From contig CAKSSH010000029.1 of the NCBI GenBank assembly GCA_934488695.1, positions 1 to 21,228 of the forward strand: a DNA stretch of 21,228 nucleotides, read 5' to 3'. A model generated the notes under the pieces. It had not been told where the DNA came from, searched no databases, and was given only the letters and a program-made list of their open reading frames with translations. Shown here in pieces: positions 1 to 7,832 of the stretch (position 1 is its first letter; each line of letters starts with the position of its first letter). The stretch comes from an uncultured Oscillospiraceae bacterium (GTDB lineage: Bacteria; Bacillota; Clostridia; Oscillospirales; Ruminococcaceae). Made by a program: the position numbers and the translations under genes.

Positions 1-98
1 GCGCCGGCTTGTGCGGCGGGTAAAATGAGGCGCGGCGCCGGCTTGTGCGGCGGGTAAAATGAGGCGCGGTGCCGGCTTGCGCGGCGGGTAAAATCCGG
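1..98. repeat. 34-bp direct repeat array, cut by the window edge
   Basis: Nearly three head-to-tail copies of a 34-bp G+C-rich unit begin at 1, 35 and 69. The core GCGGCGGGTAAAAT is present in each. Copies 1 and 2 are identical; copy 3 differs at a few bases and loses similarity after the TAAAAT. The array probably continues left of the window. It lies directly upstream of the promoter of the first operon. No protein or RNA function can be assigned. Confidence 0.85.
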
Positions 99-106
99 AA
101 AAACGG

Positions 107-135
107 TTGTAATCTCAGAAAAAACGTGGTATAAT
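107..135 (+). promoter_or_regulatory. Sigma-A promoter for the M50 protease-scpAB operon
   Basis: A -35 box TTGTAA (107-112) and a perfect -10 box TATAAT (130-135) are separated by 17 bp, with an extended -10 TG at 127-128. It sits in a short AT-rich island after the 34-bp repeats and about 55 bp before the first start codon. No other equally good promoter was seen before glyS, so it may serve the whole + strand run to 7130. Confidence 0.85.
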
Positions 136-189
136 ATTTTTTTAAGATGGGGTTTTATAAAAATATTGAACAAAGGGGCCTTGCACGCC

Positions 190-897
190 ATGCAGTCGCT
201 TTATTATACGTTGGTTTCTCACCTGCCGTTTGCGCTGATGATTCTCATTTCGCTGCCGTTTCACGAATTTGCCCACGCCTTTGTGGCCAATCGTCTCGGC
301 GACGATACCGCTTATTATCAAGGCCGTCTGACCTTAAACCCGCTGGCACACCTTGACCTTTGGGGGACGCTCTCCATGGTTTTATTCGGCTTCGGCTGGG
401 CGCGTCCCGTTCCGATTAACCCGACCCGTTTTCGCGGCAATATGCGCCGCGGCATGGCGCTGACGGCGCTGGCCGGGCCGGTCGCCAATCTGATTCTTTC
501 CCTGTTGTTTTTGATTTTTGCCAAGCTCTTGCTGCTGATCGGCAACGCCTCCGGGCTTCCCTTTTTCTTTTTCTGCTATTGGCTTTTTTGGACCATCAGT
601 TTTACCAACATTCTGCTGGCCTTTTTCAATCTGCTGCCCATTCCGCCGTTGGACGGCTCGCGGATTCTGAACTTCTTTTTGCCTTACCGGGCGCAAGCGG
701 CAATGGATCAGCTGGAGCGTTACAGTTTTCTGATTCTGCTGGCGGTGATTTTTATAGACAACCGCACCGGGATCTTGTCCACCCTGATTCGCTATGCTGC
801 CTCGGGCATTTTCTGGCTCTTTGATCGTGCCACGTTTTTCCTCGGCAGCGCTCCGGGCATTCCCCTCTCTGCGCTGCTTGCGCAAATGGCCGGGTAA
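190..897 (+). CDS. Site-2 protease (M50) family membrane metalloprotease
   Basis: A 235-residue, very hydrophobic multi-pass protein of the short M50 zinc metalloprotease group found in many Clostridia next to scpA. The zinc motif HEFAH is at residues 25-29 in the first membrane segment, and the second conserved site, NLLPIPPLDGSR with the third metal ligand Asp, is near residues 147-158. ALAGPVANL at about 93-101 is also typical of the family. Cleavage would occur within the membrane; the substrate is unknown. I chose ATG 190 over the in-frame TTG codons at 166 and 181 because AAAGGGG at 172-178 is correctly spaced (11 nt) only for ATG 190. There is no PDZ domain, unlike RseP. It is the first gene of the operon; scpA starts 40 nt downstream. 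Confidence 0.9.
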   Translation: MQSLYYTLVSHLPFALMILISLPFHEFAHAFVANRLGDDTAYYQGRLTLNPLAHLDLWGTLSMVLFGFGWARPVPINPTRFRGNMRRGMALTALAGPVANLILSLLFLIFAKLLLLIGNASGLPFFFFCYWLFWTISFTNILLAFFNLLPIPPLDGSRILNFFLPYRAQAAMDQLERYSFLILLAVIFIDNRTGILSTLIRYAASGIFWLFDRATFFLGSAPGIPLSALLAQMAG

Positions 898-937
898 ATC
901 CCGACAAAAACGATTCCAAAAGAAAGGATGTGACAGC

Positions 938-1681
938 TTGGAGGGCGTTACCTTTACGCTTGAAAAATTTGAAGGCCCGCTGGATCTTCTTTTATCCCTG
1001 ATCGCCAAACACAAGCTGGACATCTACGATATTCCGATTTCCCGGCTTTTGGAGCAGTACCTTGACTACATTGAAAAAATGCAGGCGCAGGACATGGACG
1101 TTGCCAGCGAATTTCTGGAGATGGCCGCTCGCCTTGTTTATATTAAAACCGCCATGCTGCTGCCGCGCCACGAGGAAGAGGCGCAGGAGCTGAAAAGCGA
1201 GCTGGAGGGTCAGCTCCTGGAATACAGCGTTTGCAAGCAGGTGGCACAGGAGCTGCGCGAAAATCATGTCGGTGGGGACCTTTTTGTCCGTGCGCCGGAA
1301 GAGCCGGACCTTCCCAAAACCTTTACGGGACAGGTTGAGGTTCAAAAACTTTTGGAGGCCTATCTGGCCGTCGCCGGCCGCCGGCAAAGGCGCCTGCCGC
1401 CGCCCGAAACCGCCTTTCATCAAATCGTCGCACGCAAGGTGGTGTCCATCCGCTCCCGGGTCACCCTGATCTTATCCAGAATTTTGGGCGCCGAGCCGGT
1501 GCCGATGAGCGAAATCTGGCAGCAAAATCATGATCGTTACGAGCTGGTCGCCTCTTTTTTGGCGGTGCTGGAGCTGATCCGTCACGAACGAATTTGCGTA
1601 ACGGAGGACGGTCAAAGCCTTTTTTACAACACGGCAGGAGGAGATATTGATTGGGAATCCGAGAACATCGAGGAGCAATAG
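938..1681 (+). CDS. scpA: Segregation and condensation protein A
   Basis: Kleisin subunit of the Smc-ScpAB condensin complex, which organises and helps segregate the nucleoid. The 247-residue product has the typical N-terminus (FTLEKFEGPLDLLLSLI) and the segment LEMAARLVYIKTAMLLP at about 64-80. The C-terminal winged-helix part (about residues 170-240) would bind the SMC head. The start is TTG 938: AGAAAGGA at 921-928 lies 9 nt upstream, and no ATG in frame fits the family N-terminus. The reading frame stays open upstream to 794, but that part overlaps the M50 gene and does not resemble ScpA. Its last 31 nt overlap scpB, so the two are probably translationally coupled. Confidence 0.95.
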   Translation: MEGVTFTLEKFEGPLDLLLSLIAKHKLDIYDIPISRLLEQYLDYIEKMQAQDMDVASEFLEMAARLVYIKTAMLLPRHEEEAQELKSELEGQLLEYSVCKQVAQELRENHVGGDLFVRAPEEPDLPKTFTGQVEVQKLLEAYLAVAGRRQRRLPPPETAFHQIVARKVVSIRSRVTLILSRILGAEPVPMSEIWQQNHDRYELVASFLAVLELIRHERICVTEDGQSLFYNTAGGDIDWESENIEEQ

Positions 1682-2505
1682 AAGCGATTTTATTTGCCAG
1701 CGGAGAGCCGATCTCCGCCGGTCGAATTGCCGAGGTCATCGGCGTTGACGCCAAGACCGTACACAAGCTGCTGCAGCAGCTTTCCGACGAATATGATGAG
1801 CGCGGCTGCGGGCTGTGTATTCTGCGTCTGGAGGACAGCTATCAGATGACCTCCCGGCAGGAGTATGCCGACGCGGTGCGCGCCGCACTGGATATGCGCC
1901 GTAACGCGCCGCTGTCTCAGGCGGCGTTGGAGGTGCTGGCCATTGTCGCCTACAACCAGCCGGTCACCCGTGCTTTTATGGAACAAATCCGCGGGGTAGA
2001 CTGCTCCGGCGTGGTGGCCACTCTATGCGAAAAGGAGCTGATTGAGGAGTCCGGCCGGCTGGAGCTGCCCGGTCGTCCCATCGCTTTTCGGACAACGCCG
2101 AACTTCCTGCGCGCTTTCGGTCTTTCTTCTCTGCGCGACCTGCCGGTCCTGCCGGATCGCGGCGACCCGGCGTCTCTTGCCGAGGCGTTGCCCGCCGCGC
2201 AGCAGGAAAATACCTTTAACGCCGCTTCTTTGGGCGGGGGCGCAGAAGCCCCCTCTGCTAACACTGCTTCTTCGGGCGAGGGCGCAGACGCCCTCTCTGC
2301 TAACACTGCTTCTTCGGGCGAGGGCGCAGACGCCCTCTCTGCTAACACTGCTTCTTCGGGCGGGGGCGCAGAAGCCCCCTCTGCTAACACTGCTTCTTCG
2401 GGCGAGGGCGCAGAAGCCCCCTCTGCACAGCCGACCGAGCCGGGAGGCGACACCAATGAGGCCGCGTCGACCGGGGTGACGGACGACGCGGAAACCGCCT
2501 TATGA
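1651..2505 (+). CDS. scpB: Segregation and condensation protein B with a repetitive C-terminal tail
   Basis: Winged-helix partner of ScpA in the Smc-ScpAB condensin. Residues 1 to about 175 match the family, including the opening EAILFASGEPIS, AALEVLAIVAYNQPVTRAFMEQIRGVD and the ending GRPIAFRTTPNFLRAFGL. The start is TTG 1651, with AGGAGGAG at 1636-1643 seven nt upstream, inside the end of scpA. The protein is 284 residues, whereas ScpB is usually about 180-200. The excess is a low-complexity acidic tail of Ala, Ser, Gly, Glu and Thr made of five 14-residue repeats (residues 192-261). The tail stays in frame and ends at a stop that overlaps the next start (ATGA at 2502-2505), so it is probably translated. 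It is likely to be disordered. Confidence 0.95.
   Translation: MGIREHRGAIEAILFASGEPISAGRIAEVIGVDAKTVHKLLQQLSDEYDERGCGLCILRLEDSYQMTSRQEYADAVRAALDMRRNAPLSQAALEVLAIVAYNQPVTRAFMEQIRGVDCSGVVATLCEKELIEESGRLELPGRPIAFRTTPNFLRAFGLSSLRDLPVLPDRGDPASLAEALPAAQQENTFNAASLGGGAEAPSANTASSGEGADALSANTASSGEGADALSANTASSGGGAEAPSANTASSGEGAEAPSAQPTEPGGDTNEAASTGVTDDAETAL
2224..2433 (+). repeat. 42-bp in-frame tandem repeat within scpB
   Basis: Five consecutive 42-bp units (2224, 2266, 2308, 2350, 2392) encode 14-residue repeats of the form ASSGEGADALSANT. Units 2 and 3 are identical. Units 1, 4 and 5 carry the GAEAPS variant, and unit 5 ends AQP instead of ANT. The near identity at nucleotide level, including silent positions, indicates recent expansion or gene conversion. 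The length is a multiple of three, so copy-number changes would preserve the frame. Confidence 0.95.
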
Positions 2506-3143
2506 CCGGCGGCCAGGTTGTTTTAACGGTCTTTCTTTCCCTGCTTGCGCTGCTTGTACTGCTGAGTTTTTTCCCCGTCAAGCTCAAAATTCACTGGGCT
2601 TCCGAGCAGGGGCGTATAACTCTTTTATGGCTTTTTTTCCGCTTTCGGCTGTTTTTGCGCGACAAGAAAAAAGGCGGCAAAGCGCCGTCGAGCGGCGAGC
2701 CGGAAAAGCCGGCGGCCGAAACGAGCAGCCGGCAGCGGGATCCGTTTATCGACCGCGTGCAGCAGCTGTTATCCGCCGTGGGGGCGGCCGGCCGTTTGCT
2801 GCGGCTGCTGCTTTCTCTGCTGCGGGTCAAGGCAGATTTGCAGGTTACGGTCGGCGGGGAGGACGCTGCCGAAATTGCCATTCGCTGCGGGCAGCTGTCG
2901 GCTTATTTCCATTCTGCCGCGGCGGTACTTGCCAATTTTTTGACGCTCCGGCAGCACCACATTATTGTTCTGCCGGACTACGACGCGGAAAAGACGGTCT
3001 ACACGCTGAATGCGACCGCCTCTTTTCTGCCCATTACCGTGCTCTTTTCCCTGCATCGGCTGCTGCCCGATCTACAGACACTGGCCGATGCATTCCCTGA
3101 TAAAAAGAAAAAAACAGAAAAAGGAGCGAAAAAACATGAGTGA
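2502..3143 (+). CDS. DUF2953 domain membrane protein (YtfI-like)
   Basis: A 213-residue protein with one N-terminal membrane segment (about residues 5-25), a short strand-rich stretch (KLKIHW...GRITLLWLFFRFRLF), a charged Lys/Glu/Ser linker, and a C-terminal part with VKADLQVTVGGEDAAEIAIRCG, typical of DUF2953. The function is unknown. In Bacillus subtilis the DUF2953 gene ytfI is paired with ytfJ (gerW), and the same order is seen here, which supports the assignment and suggests a sporulation-linked role. The start ATG overlaps the scpB stop as ATGA, and the end overlaps gerW by 8 nt. The C-terminus is Lys-rich (DKKKKTEKGAKKHE). Confidence 0.82.
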   Translation: MTGGQVVLTVFLSLLALLVLLSFFPVKLKIHWASEQGRITLLWLFFRFRLFLRDKKKGGKAPSSGEPEKPAAETSSRQRDPFIDRVQQLLSAVGAAGRLLRLLLSLLRVKADLQVTVGGEDAAEIAIRCGQLSAYFHSAAAVLANFLTLRQHHIIVLPDYDAEKTVYTLNATASFLPITVLFSLHRLLPDLQTLADAFPDKKKKTEKGAKKHE

Positions 3144-3531
3144 ACATCCCATTTTAGGTCTGATGGGCGCGACGCTGGAAAAGGTCCGCGAGCTGTGCGA
3201 CGCCGAAACCGTCATCGGAAAACCGATTACGGTCTCGGAAGATACTGTGATTATCCCGGTATCGAAGCTTTCTGTCGGGTATGCCTCGGGCGGGTCCGAC
3301 TTTCCGAGTAAAAGCCAAAAAGACCTCTTCGGCGGCGGCGGCGGTGCCGGTATTTCAGTCACGCCGAAAGCCTTTTTGGTGATTGAAAACGGAAATGTTC
3401 GACTGCTGCAAATCGCCAAGGACGGCGAAAGTGTCGATCGTTTCTGCAATCTTATTCCCGACACCATTTCCCAAATCACTTCCCTGATCGGCAAGGCCAA
3501 AAAGGACAAAAAGGGCAACAACGAAGGTTAA
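3136..3531 (+). CDS. gerW: GerW family sporulation protein (YtfJ)
   Basis: A 131-residue protein of the GerW/YtfJ family, which in Bacillus is made in the developing spore and contributes to germination. Family features are the opening HPILGLMGATLEKVRELCD, ETVIGKPI followed by DTVIIPVSKLSVGYASGG, a glycine-rich stretch (FGGGGGAGISVTPKAFLVI) and a Lys-rich end. Start ATG 3136 has AAGGAG at 3121-3126, 9 nt upstream. The frame is open further upstream, but that part lies inside the DUF2953 gene. Its presence is the best protein-level sign that the organism sporulates. Confidence 0.92.
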   Translation: MSEHPILGLMGATLEKVRELCDAETVIGKPITVSEDTVIIPVSKLSVGYASGGSDFPSKSQKDLFGGGGGAGISVTPKAFLVIENGNVRLLQIAKDGESVDRFCNLIPDTISQITSLIGKAKKDKKGNNEG

Positions 3532-3550
3532 ACGATTTTTCTTCTCTTTT

Positions 3551-3584
3551 CCGCATATACTTTTTTGAAAACATATGCGGGAGG
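3551..3584 (+). promoter_or_regulatory. Stem-loop next to the carboxypeptidase ribosome binding site
   Basis: CCGCATAT (3551-3558) and ATATGCGG (3573-3580) are perfect inverted repeats around a 14-nt AT-rich loop. The right arm overlaps the first G of the Shine-Dalgarno sequence GGGAGG (3579-3584), and ATG 3592 follows seven nt later. No T-run follows, so it is not a simple terminator. It could mask the ribosome binding site or protect an mRNA end; this is inference. Confidence 0.5.
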
Positions 3585-3591
3585 CCTTGTT

Positions 3592-4884
3592 ATGTTCCTT
3601 TTCAAAAAACGGTCGAGGCGGGGGCGGCGCCTGCGCCGGCGTATCCTGTGCCGGGCAAGCCTGCTCCTGCTGCTGGCATCGCTGTGCGCCGATCCGGCCG
3701 CGCTGCGGGCCGGCGCGTCCGGGCTTTTGCCCGGACCGGACGCTGCGGCGTCCGGCGCCGCCCCTCTGCTTATCTCTTTCTCACCGGTGCTCCAAACGTC
3801 CCTTCCCACAATAAAGGCGGCTTCGCCGCCATCGGTTTCAGCCCTGTCTGCCGTGTTGATGGACGCGGACACCGGTGCGCTGCTGTTTTGCAAAAATGAA
3901 CGGCAGCGCCTTGCCATGGCCAGCACCACCAAAATTATGACCGCGCTGCTGGCGCTGGAATCGCCGGACCCACAGGCTTCTTTCGCGGTAGACAGCGCCT
4001 CTCTTCGGGTAGAAGGAACCTCCATGGGTCTGCTGCCGGGCGATCGTGTAACCTTGACCGACCTTGCCGTCGGTATGCTGTTGCTTTCGGGCAACGACGC
4101 TGCCAACGCAGCCGCCGTTCGCCTCGCGGGCAGCCCTGCGGCCTTTGCGGCAAAAATGAACGCCCGCGCAGCTGTGCTCGGCCTTTCCGACACCCACTTT
4201 GTAACCCCGTCCGGACTGGATGACCGAGAGCACTTCTCAACGGCGTATGACATGGCGCGTCTTGGTGCGGCCGCCTTGCAAAACCGCGCTTTTGCCGAAA
4301 TCTGTGCCAGCTCGCGCCTGTCGATCACCTGCGGCACCCCGGCCGTCACCCGCAGCTTTCAAAATCACAACCGTCTTTTGCGAGAGCTGGACGGCTGTAT
4401 CGGCATTAAAACCGGCTTTACCAAAAAAGCCGGCCGCTGTTTGGTTTCGGCCTGCAGTCGACAAGGGCGCCGCCTTATCTGCGTCACCCTCAAGGCTCCC
4501 GACGACTGGCGCGACCACACCGCCCTTTATGATTACGGTTTTTCCCTTTATACGCCGGCAAGCCTGCCGGCACAGAAATACCGCCTGCCGATTGTCGGCG
4601 GAACGCTTTCTTCGGTGTCCGCATTACCGTCCCCGGCGCCGCCGCTCTCTCTGCGCGCCGGTGAACAGCTGACGCTGACAGCCCGACTGCGACCGTTTGA
4701 ATATGCCCCGGTCATGGCGGGAGAGGTGGTCGGGTGCTTGGAGTGCCGCGTGGGGGAGTGCCTGCTGCAAAGTCTGCCTCTGATTGCCGAAGCCTCTTCT
4801 CCCTGCCCGACCTTGCCGAACAAGGAAAAACCTCTGAATTGGACAAAACGGCTGTTTGCCCGTCTTCGGGCCGCCTTTTCATAA
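3592..4884 (+). CDS. Serine-type D-alanyl-D-alanine carboxypeptidase (DacB/DacF type)
   Basis: A penicillin-binding protein of family S11 that trims the terminal D-Ala from peptidoglycan stem peptides outside the membrane. The three active-site motifs are visible: STTK with nucleophile Ser 111, SGN at 166-168 and KTG at 273-275. After this domain comes a C-terminal strand-rich region (about 320-415), as in PBP5-like enzymes. The N-terminus is strongly basic (KKRSRRGRRLRRR) followed by a Leu-rich segment, a signal peptide or anchor. ATG 3592 has GGGAGG seven nt upstream; an in-frame TTG at 3565 lacks one. In Bacillus, dacB lies near scpAB and rluB and modifies spore cortex. Here it follows gerW by 60 nt, so a sporulation role is plausible but not shown. 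Confidence 0.92.
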   Translation: MFLFKKRSRRGRRLRRRILCRASLLLLLASLCADPAALRAGASGLLPGPDAAASGAAPLLISFSPVLQTSLPTIKAASPPSVSALSAVLMDADTGALLFCKNERQRLAMASTTKIMTALLALESPDPQASFAVDSASLRVEGTSMGLLPGDRVTLTDLAVGMLLLSGNDAANAAAVRLAGSPAAFAAKMNARAAVLGLSDTHFVTPSGLDDREHFSTAYDMARLGAAALQNRAFAEICASSRLSITCGTPAVTRSFQNHNRLLRELDGCIGIKTGFTKKAGRCLVSACSRQGRRLICVTLKAPDDWRDHTALYDYGFSLYTPASLPAQKYRLPIVGGTLSSVSALPSPAPPLSLRAGEQLTLTARLRPFEYAPVMAGEVVGCLECRVGECLLQSLPLIAEASSPCPTLPNKEKPLNWTKRLFARLRAAFS

Positions 4885-4972
4885 ATTTCGGCCTGCCGCC
4901 CCGCTGTCGGCGGTGCAGCAACGGCCCCTATATTGCAAAACGAGCGCCGGGAGGCGCGCTGGGAGGAAAAAT

Positions 4973-5731
4973 ATGCAAGAAAGGATCCAAAAAATTCTGT
5001 CCGAAGCGGGCTTCTGCTCCCGCCGGCGGGCAGAGGAGCTGATTGCAGCCGGCCTTGTCCGGGTGGACGGCCATCCGGCCAAAATCGGCCAGCAAATCGA
5101 CCCGCAGAAATGCCGTCTGACCGTGGACGGGCAGCTTATCGTGCTGCCCAAAAAAAGGGAAAAGCACTATATCGCGCTGTACAAGCCGCGTGGTTATGTC
5201 ACCACCCTCAAGGACGAGCTGGGACGCAAGACCGTTTCGGAGCTGGTGGCCGACCTCGGCGTTCGGCTTTACCCCATCGGTCGACTGGACCGCAACTCCG
5301 AGGGACTGCTGCTGCTCACGGACGACGGGGAATTTGCCAATCAAATGATGCACCCGCGCTACCACATCAGCAAGCGATACCGCGTTACGGTGGACAGCGC
5401 CGTGGATGACGAAACCGCCGCCGCACTGGCTGCCGGCGTTGTGATCGACGGGCAAAGGACTGCGCCGGCCATTATCAATGTGCTGACTGCGACCCCGACC
5501 CGCAGCGTTATGGAAATGACCATCCACGAGGGTCGTAACCGCCAAATTCGCAAGATGTGTGAGGCCGTCGGCCTGACGGTCGGCCGGCTCAAGCGCGTTG
5601 CCGTCGGCCCGCTCAAGCTGGGAATGCTGCAGCCCGGGGAATACCGGGAGCTGACCCGAGCCGAGATTGCCGCTCTGCGCCGTGCAGCCCGCCCGGATAC
5701 ACAGTCTACTACAAAAAAAGAGGGATTTTAA
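4973..5731 (+). CDS. rluB: 23S rRNA pseudouridine synthase (RluB/RsuA family)
   Basis: Converts a uridine of large-subunit rRNA to pseudouridine. The 252-residue product has an N-terminal S4 RNA-binding domain (RIQKILSEAGFCSRRRAEEL, about 3-60), then the catalytic domain with YKPRGYVTT near 70-78 and the signature GRLDRNSEGLLLLT at 103-116, where Asp 106 is the expected catalytic residue. NRQIRKM in the C-terminal half is also typical. ATG 4973 has GGGAGG six nt upstream (4961-4966). The frame continues upstream to 4856 but without a family-like sequence. It follows the carboxypeptidase by 88 nt and precedes glyS by one nt. RluB is inferred from family and context; the modified position cannot be read from sequence. 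Confidence 0.92.
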   Translation: MQERIQKILSEAGFCSRRRAEELIAAGLVRVDGHPAKIGQQIDPQKCRLTVDGQLIVLPKKREKHYIALYKPRGYVTTLKDELGRKTVSELVADLGVRLYPIGRLDRNSEGLLLLTDDGEFANQMMHPRYHISKRYRVTVDSAVDDETAAALAAGVVIDGQRTAPAIINVLTATPTRSVMEMTIHEGRNRQIRKMCEAVGLTVGRLKRVAVGPLKLGMLQPGEYRELTRAEIAALRRAARPDTQSTTKKEGF

Positions 5732-5732
5732 A

Positions 5733-7130
5733 ATGGAAAACAGCAAAAAAACCATGGAAACCATTGTGACACTTTGTAAAAACCGCGGATTTGTCTATCC
5801 CGGCAGTGAAATTTACGGCGGTCTTGCCAATTCGTGGGACTTTGGACCGCTCGGCGTCGAGCTGAAAAACAACATTAAACGTGCGTGGTGGAAAAAATTT
5901 GTCCAGGAATCGCCCTACAATGTGGGCTTGGACAGCGCCATTTTGATGAATCCCGAAACCTGGGTCGCCTCTGGCCATCTTGGCGGCTTTTCCGATCCGC
6001 TAATGGACTGCAAGTCCTGCAAAACCCGGCACCGTGCCGACAAGCTCATTGAGGACTACGCCGCCGAAAACGGACTGGACATCAATCCCGCCGGCTGGAG
6101 CGACGAGCAAATGCTCGCCTACATCCGGGAAAATCAAATTGCCTGCCCCTCCTGCGGCAGCCATGATTTTACCGATATTCGCAAGTTCAATCTGATGTTT
6201 AAAACCTTTCAGGGGGTCACCGAGGATTCCTCGTCGACCATTTATCTGCGCCCCGAAACGGCGCAGGGTATTTTCGTCAATTTTAAAAACATTCAGCGTA
6301 CCACCCGAAAAAAGATCCCGTTCGGCGTTGCCCAAATCGGCAAATCGTTCCGCAATGAGATCACCCCGGGCAACTTTATTTTCCGAATCCGCGAATTTGA
6401 GCAAATGGAGCTGGAGTTTTTCTGCAAGCCCGGCACCGATTTGGAGTGGTTCTCTTTCTGGCGCGGCTACTGCCGGGACTTTCTGCTGAATCTCGGCCTT
6501 GCCGAAGAAAGCCTGCGGCTGCGCGATCACGACCCTGAAGAGCTTTGCTTCTATTCTAAGGCGACGACCGATTTTGAATTCCTCTTCCCGTTTGGCTGGG
6601 GCGAGCTGTGGGGTGTGGCCGACCGGACCGATTACGACCTGACGCAGCACCAGAATCACAGCGGTCAGCCGATGGATTACTTTGACCCCGAAACCGGCGA
6701 AAAGTACATTCCCTATGTTATTGAGCCTTCGCTGGGAGCTGACCGCATTACGCTGGCGTTTCTCTGCAACGCCTATGACGAGGAAATCGTCGATGCCGAA
6801 AAGCAGGACACCCGCGTCGTTCTCCGCCTGCACGGCGCCCTGGCACCCTTTAAGGCCGCAGTGCTGCCGCTTTCCAAAAAATTGGCAGAGCCGGCGCGCG
6901 AGCTGTACACCGAGCTTTCCAAAAAATTCATGGTGGACTATGACGAGGCCGGCTCCATCGGCCGGCGTTATCGCCGCCAAGACGAAATCGGCACTCCGCT
7001 GTGTATTACCTTTGATTTTGACAGCCTTGAGGACGGCTGCGTCACCCTTCGTGACCGCGACAGCATGACCCAAGAGCGGGTACGCATTGAGGAGATTGCT
7101 GCCCACATTGAAAAGGCTATTGCATTTTAA
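5733..7130 (+). CDS. glyS: Glycyl-tRNA synthetase, single-chain dimeric type
   Basis: Class II synthetase that attaches glycine to tRNA-Gly, of the eukaryote-like homodimer form rather than the GlyQ/GlyS tetramer. The 465-residue protein opens with CKNRGFVYPGSEIYGG. Two Cys pairs, CKSC (93-96) and CPSC (138-141), may bind zinc. RPETAQG (173-179), the motif 2 region with SFRNEI near 205-210, and motif 3 (EPSLGADRITLAF) follow. The anticodon-binding domain occupies the last ~100 residues. ATG 5733 is one nt after the rluB stop, and its AGAGGGA Shine-Dalgarno lies in the 3' end of rluB, suggesting coupling. It is the last gene of the operon; 154 nt without recognisable features separate it from the terminator. 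Confidence 0.96.
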   Translation: MENSKKTMETIVTLCKNRGFVYPGSEIYGGLANSWDFGPLGVELKNNIKRAWWKKFVQESPYNVGLDSAILMNPETWVASGHLGGFSDPLMDCKSCKTRHRADKLIEDYAAENGLDINPAGWSDEQMLAYIRENQIACPSCGSHDFTDIRKFNLMFKTFQGVTEDSSSTIYLRPETAQGIFVNFKNIQRTTRKKIPFGVAQIGKSFRNEITPGNFIFRIREFEQMELEFFCKPGTDLEWFSFWRGYCRDFLLNLGLAEESLRLRDHDPEELCFYSKATTDFEFLFPFGWGELWGVADRTDYDLTQHQNHSGQPMDYFDPETGEKYIPYVIEPSLGADRITLAFLCNAYDEEIVDAEKQDTRVVLRLHGALAPFKAAVLPLSKKLAEPARELYTELSKKFMVDYDEAGSIGRRYRRQDEIGTPLCITFDFDSLEDGCVTLRDRDSMTQERVRIEEIAAHIEKAIAF

Positions 7131-7284
7131 GCTCGCTGCAAGCGTATGCAGAGAGTTTTCCGGCGGGCTTTGCGCGGGCGATTTGCAACGCGCGCTACGT
7201 CGGCGCTCTGCCGGCCGACCACAAGCCTTGTAAAGCGCTCTGTCGGCCGAAGGTCTCTCCCGAAAACGTTCCTCAAAAAATTTT

Positions 7285-7334
7285 GCCGTCCGCGGTGAAA
7301 GGGCGAATCCCCTTTCACCGCGGACGGCATTTTT
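7285..7334. terminator. Bidirectional terminator between glyS and the lipoprotein gene
   Basis: A perfect 19-bp stem (7285-7303 with 7310-7328) encloses a 6-nt loop. It is followed by ATTTTT on the + strand and flanked on the other side by AAAAAATTTT, giving a U-run for transcripts of the - strand as well. The two genes converge on it. Confidence 0.93.
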
Positions 7335-7357
7335 ATGGTTCCGGCCAAAGGGCCGAA

Positions 7358-7798
7358 TCAGTATGGTTTGGCTGTCTTGGACAGATGGTAGCCGTTTTTG
7401 GCGCTGCCATCCATGCTGTAATAGTATGCCTCGCCGAAGGAAACGATAGAAATCGTAATGTCGTTCGTCGCCGGGACTCTATCTCCGTTTTCGGCAACGA
7501 CCGTCACCTCAATCACACAATCAAGCAGGTGCGAAAGATCTTTAAATTTTTCATCGGTAAAGTCATAGCTCAGCTGATCATCAGCCAGCACAACCCCGTT
7601 ATCTCCTTTACCGAGGTAGACCGACTGCTGCGTTCCGTCCCCGGCAGTCAGGCGAAGATTTATCCCGCGGATTTTTTCCCCAGAATGATTGGAAATACAA
7701 ATTCGGAAGGCGTCCTTTGCCACAGCTTTTTGGCCGCAGCCGCACAGTCCGGTCAGCAGCAGCGCAAACGCCAGCACGGCGCAAATGATCTTTTTCAT
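7358..7798 (-). CDS. Small secreted lipoprotein of unknown function
   Basis: A 146-residue protein with a clear lipoprotein signal peptide (MKKIICAVLAFALLLTG) and a lipobox-like LCGC, so the mature protein would be anchored at Cys 21. The remaining ~125 residues look like a small strand-rich domain: FRICISNHSGEKIRGINLRL, a Gly/Asp turn, then DCVIEVTVVAENGDRVPATNDITISIV. I do not recognise the family with certainty. The start has GAGGGGA about 8 nt upstream on the - strand. It lies 268 nt downstream of the parvulin gene, separated by a 108-bp repeat array, and may be the last gene of that transcript because no clear promoter of its own was found. Confidence 0.8.
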   Translation of the reverse strand: MKKIICAVLAFALLLTGLCGCGQKAVAKDAFRICISNHSGEKIRGINLRLTAGDGTQQSVYLGKGDNGVVLADDQLSYDFTDEKFKDLSHLLDCVIEVTVVAENGDRVPATNDITISIVSFGEAYYYSMDGSAKNGYHLSKTAKPY

Positions 7799-7832
7799 AA
7801 AACGTCCCCTCTTTTTTTCTTCCTTTCAGACC

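Noticed and set aside
382..1023. 213-codon - strand ORF opposite the M50 protease
   Set aside because: Shadow of the protease and the start of scpA; it crosses two genes with good ribosome binding sites on the + strand.
6000..7106. 368-codon - strand ORF opposite glyS
   Set aside because: Antisense shadow of an unambiguous glycyl-tRNA synthetase; no family-like motif.
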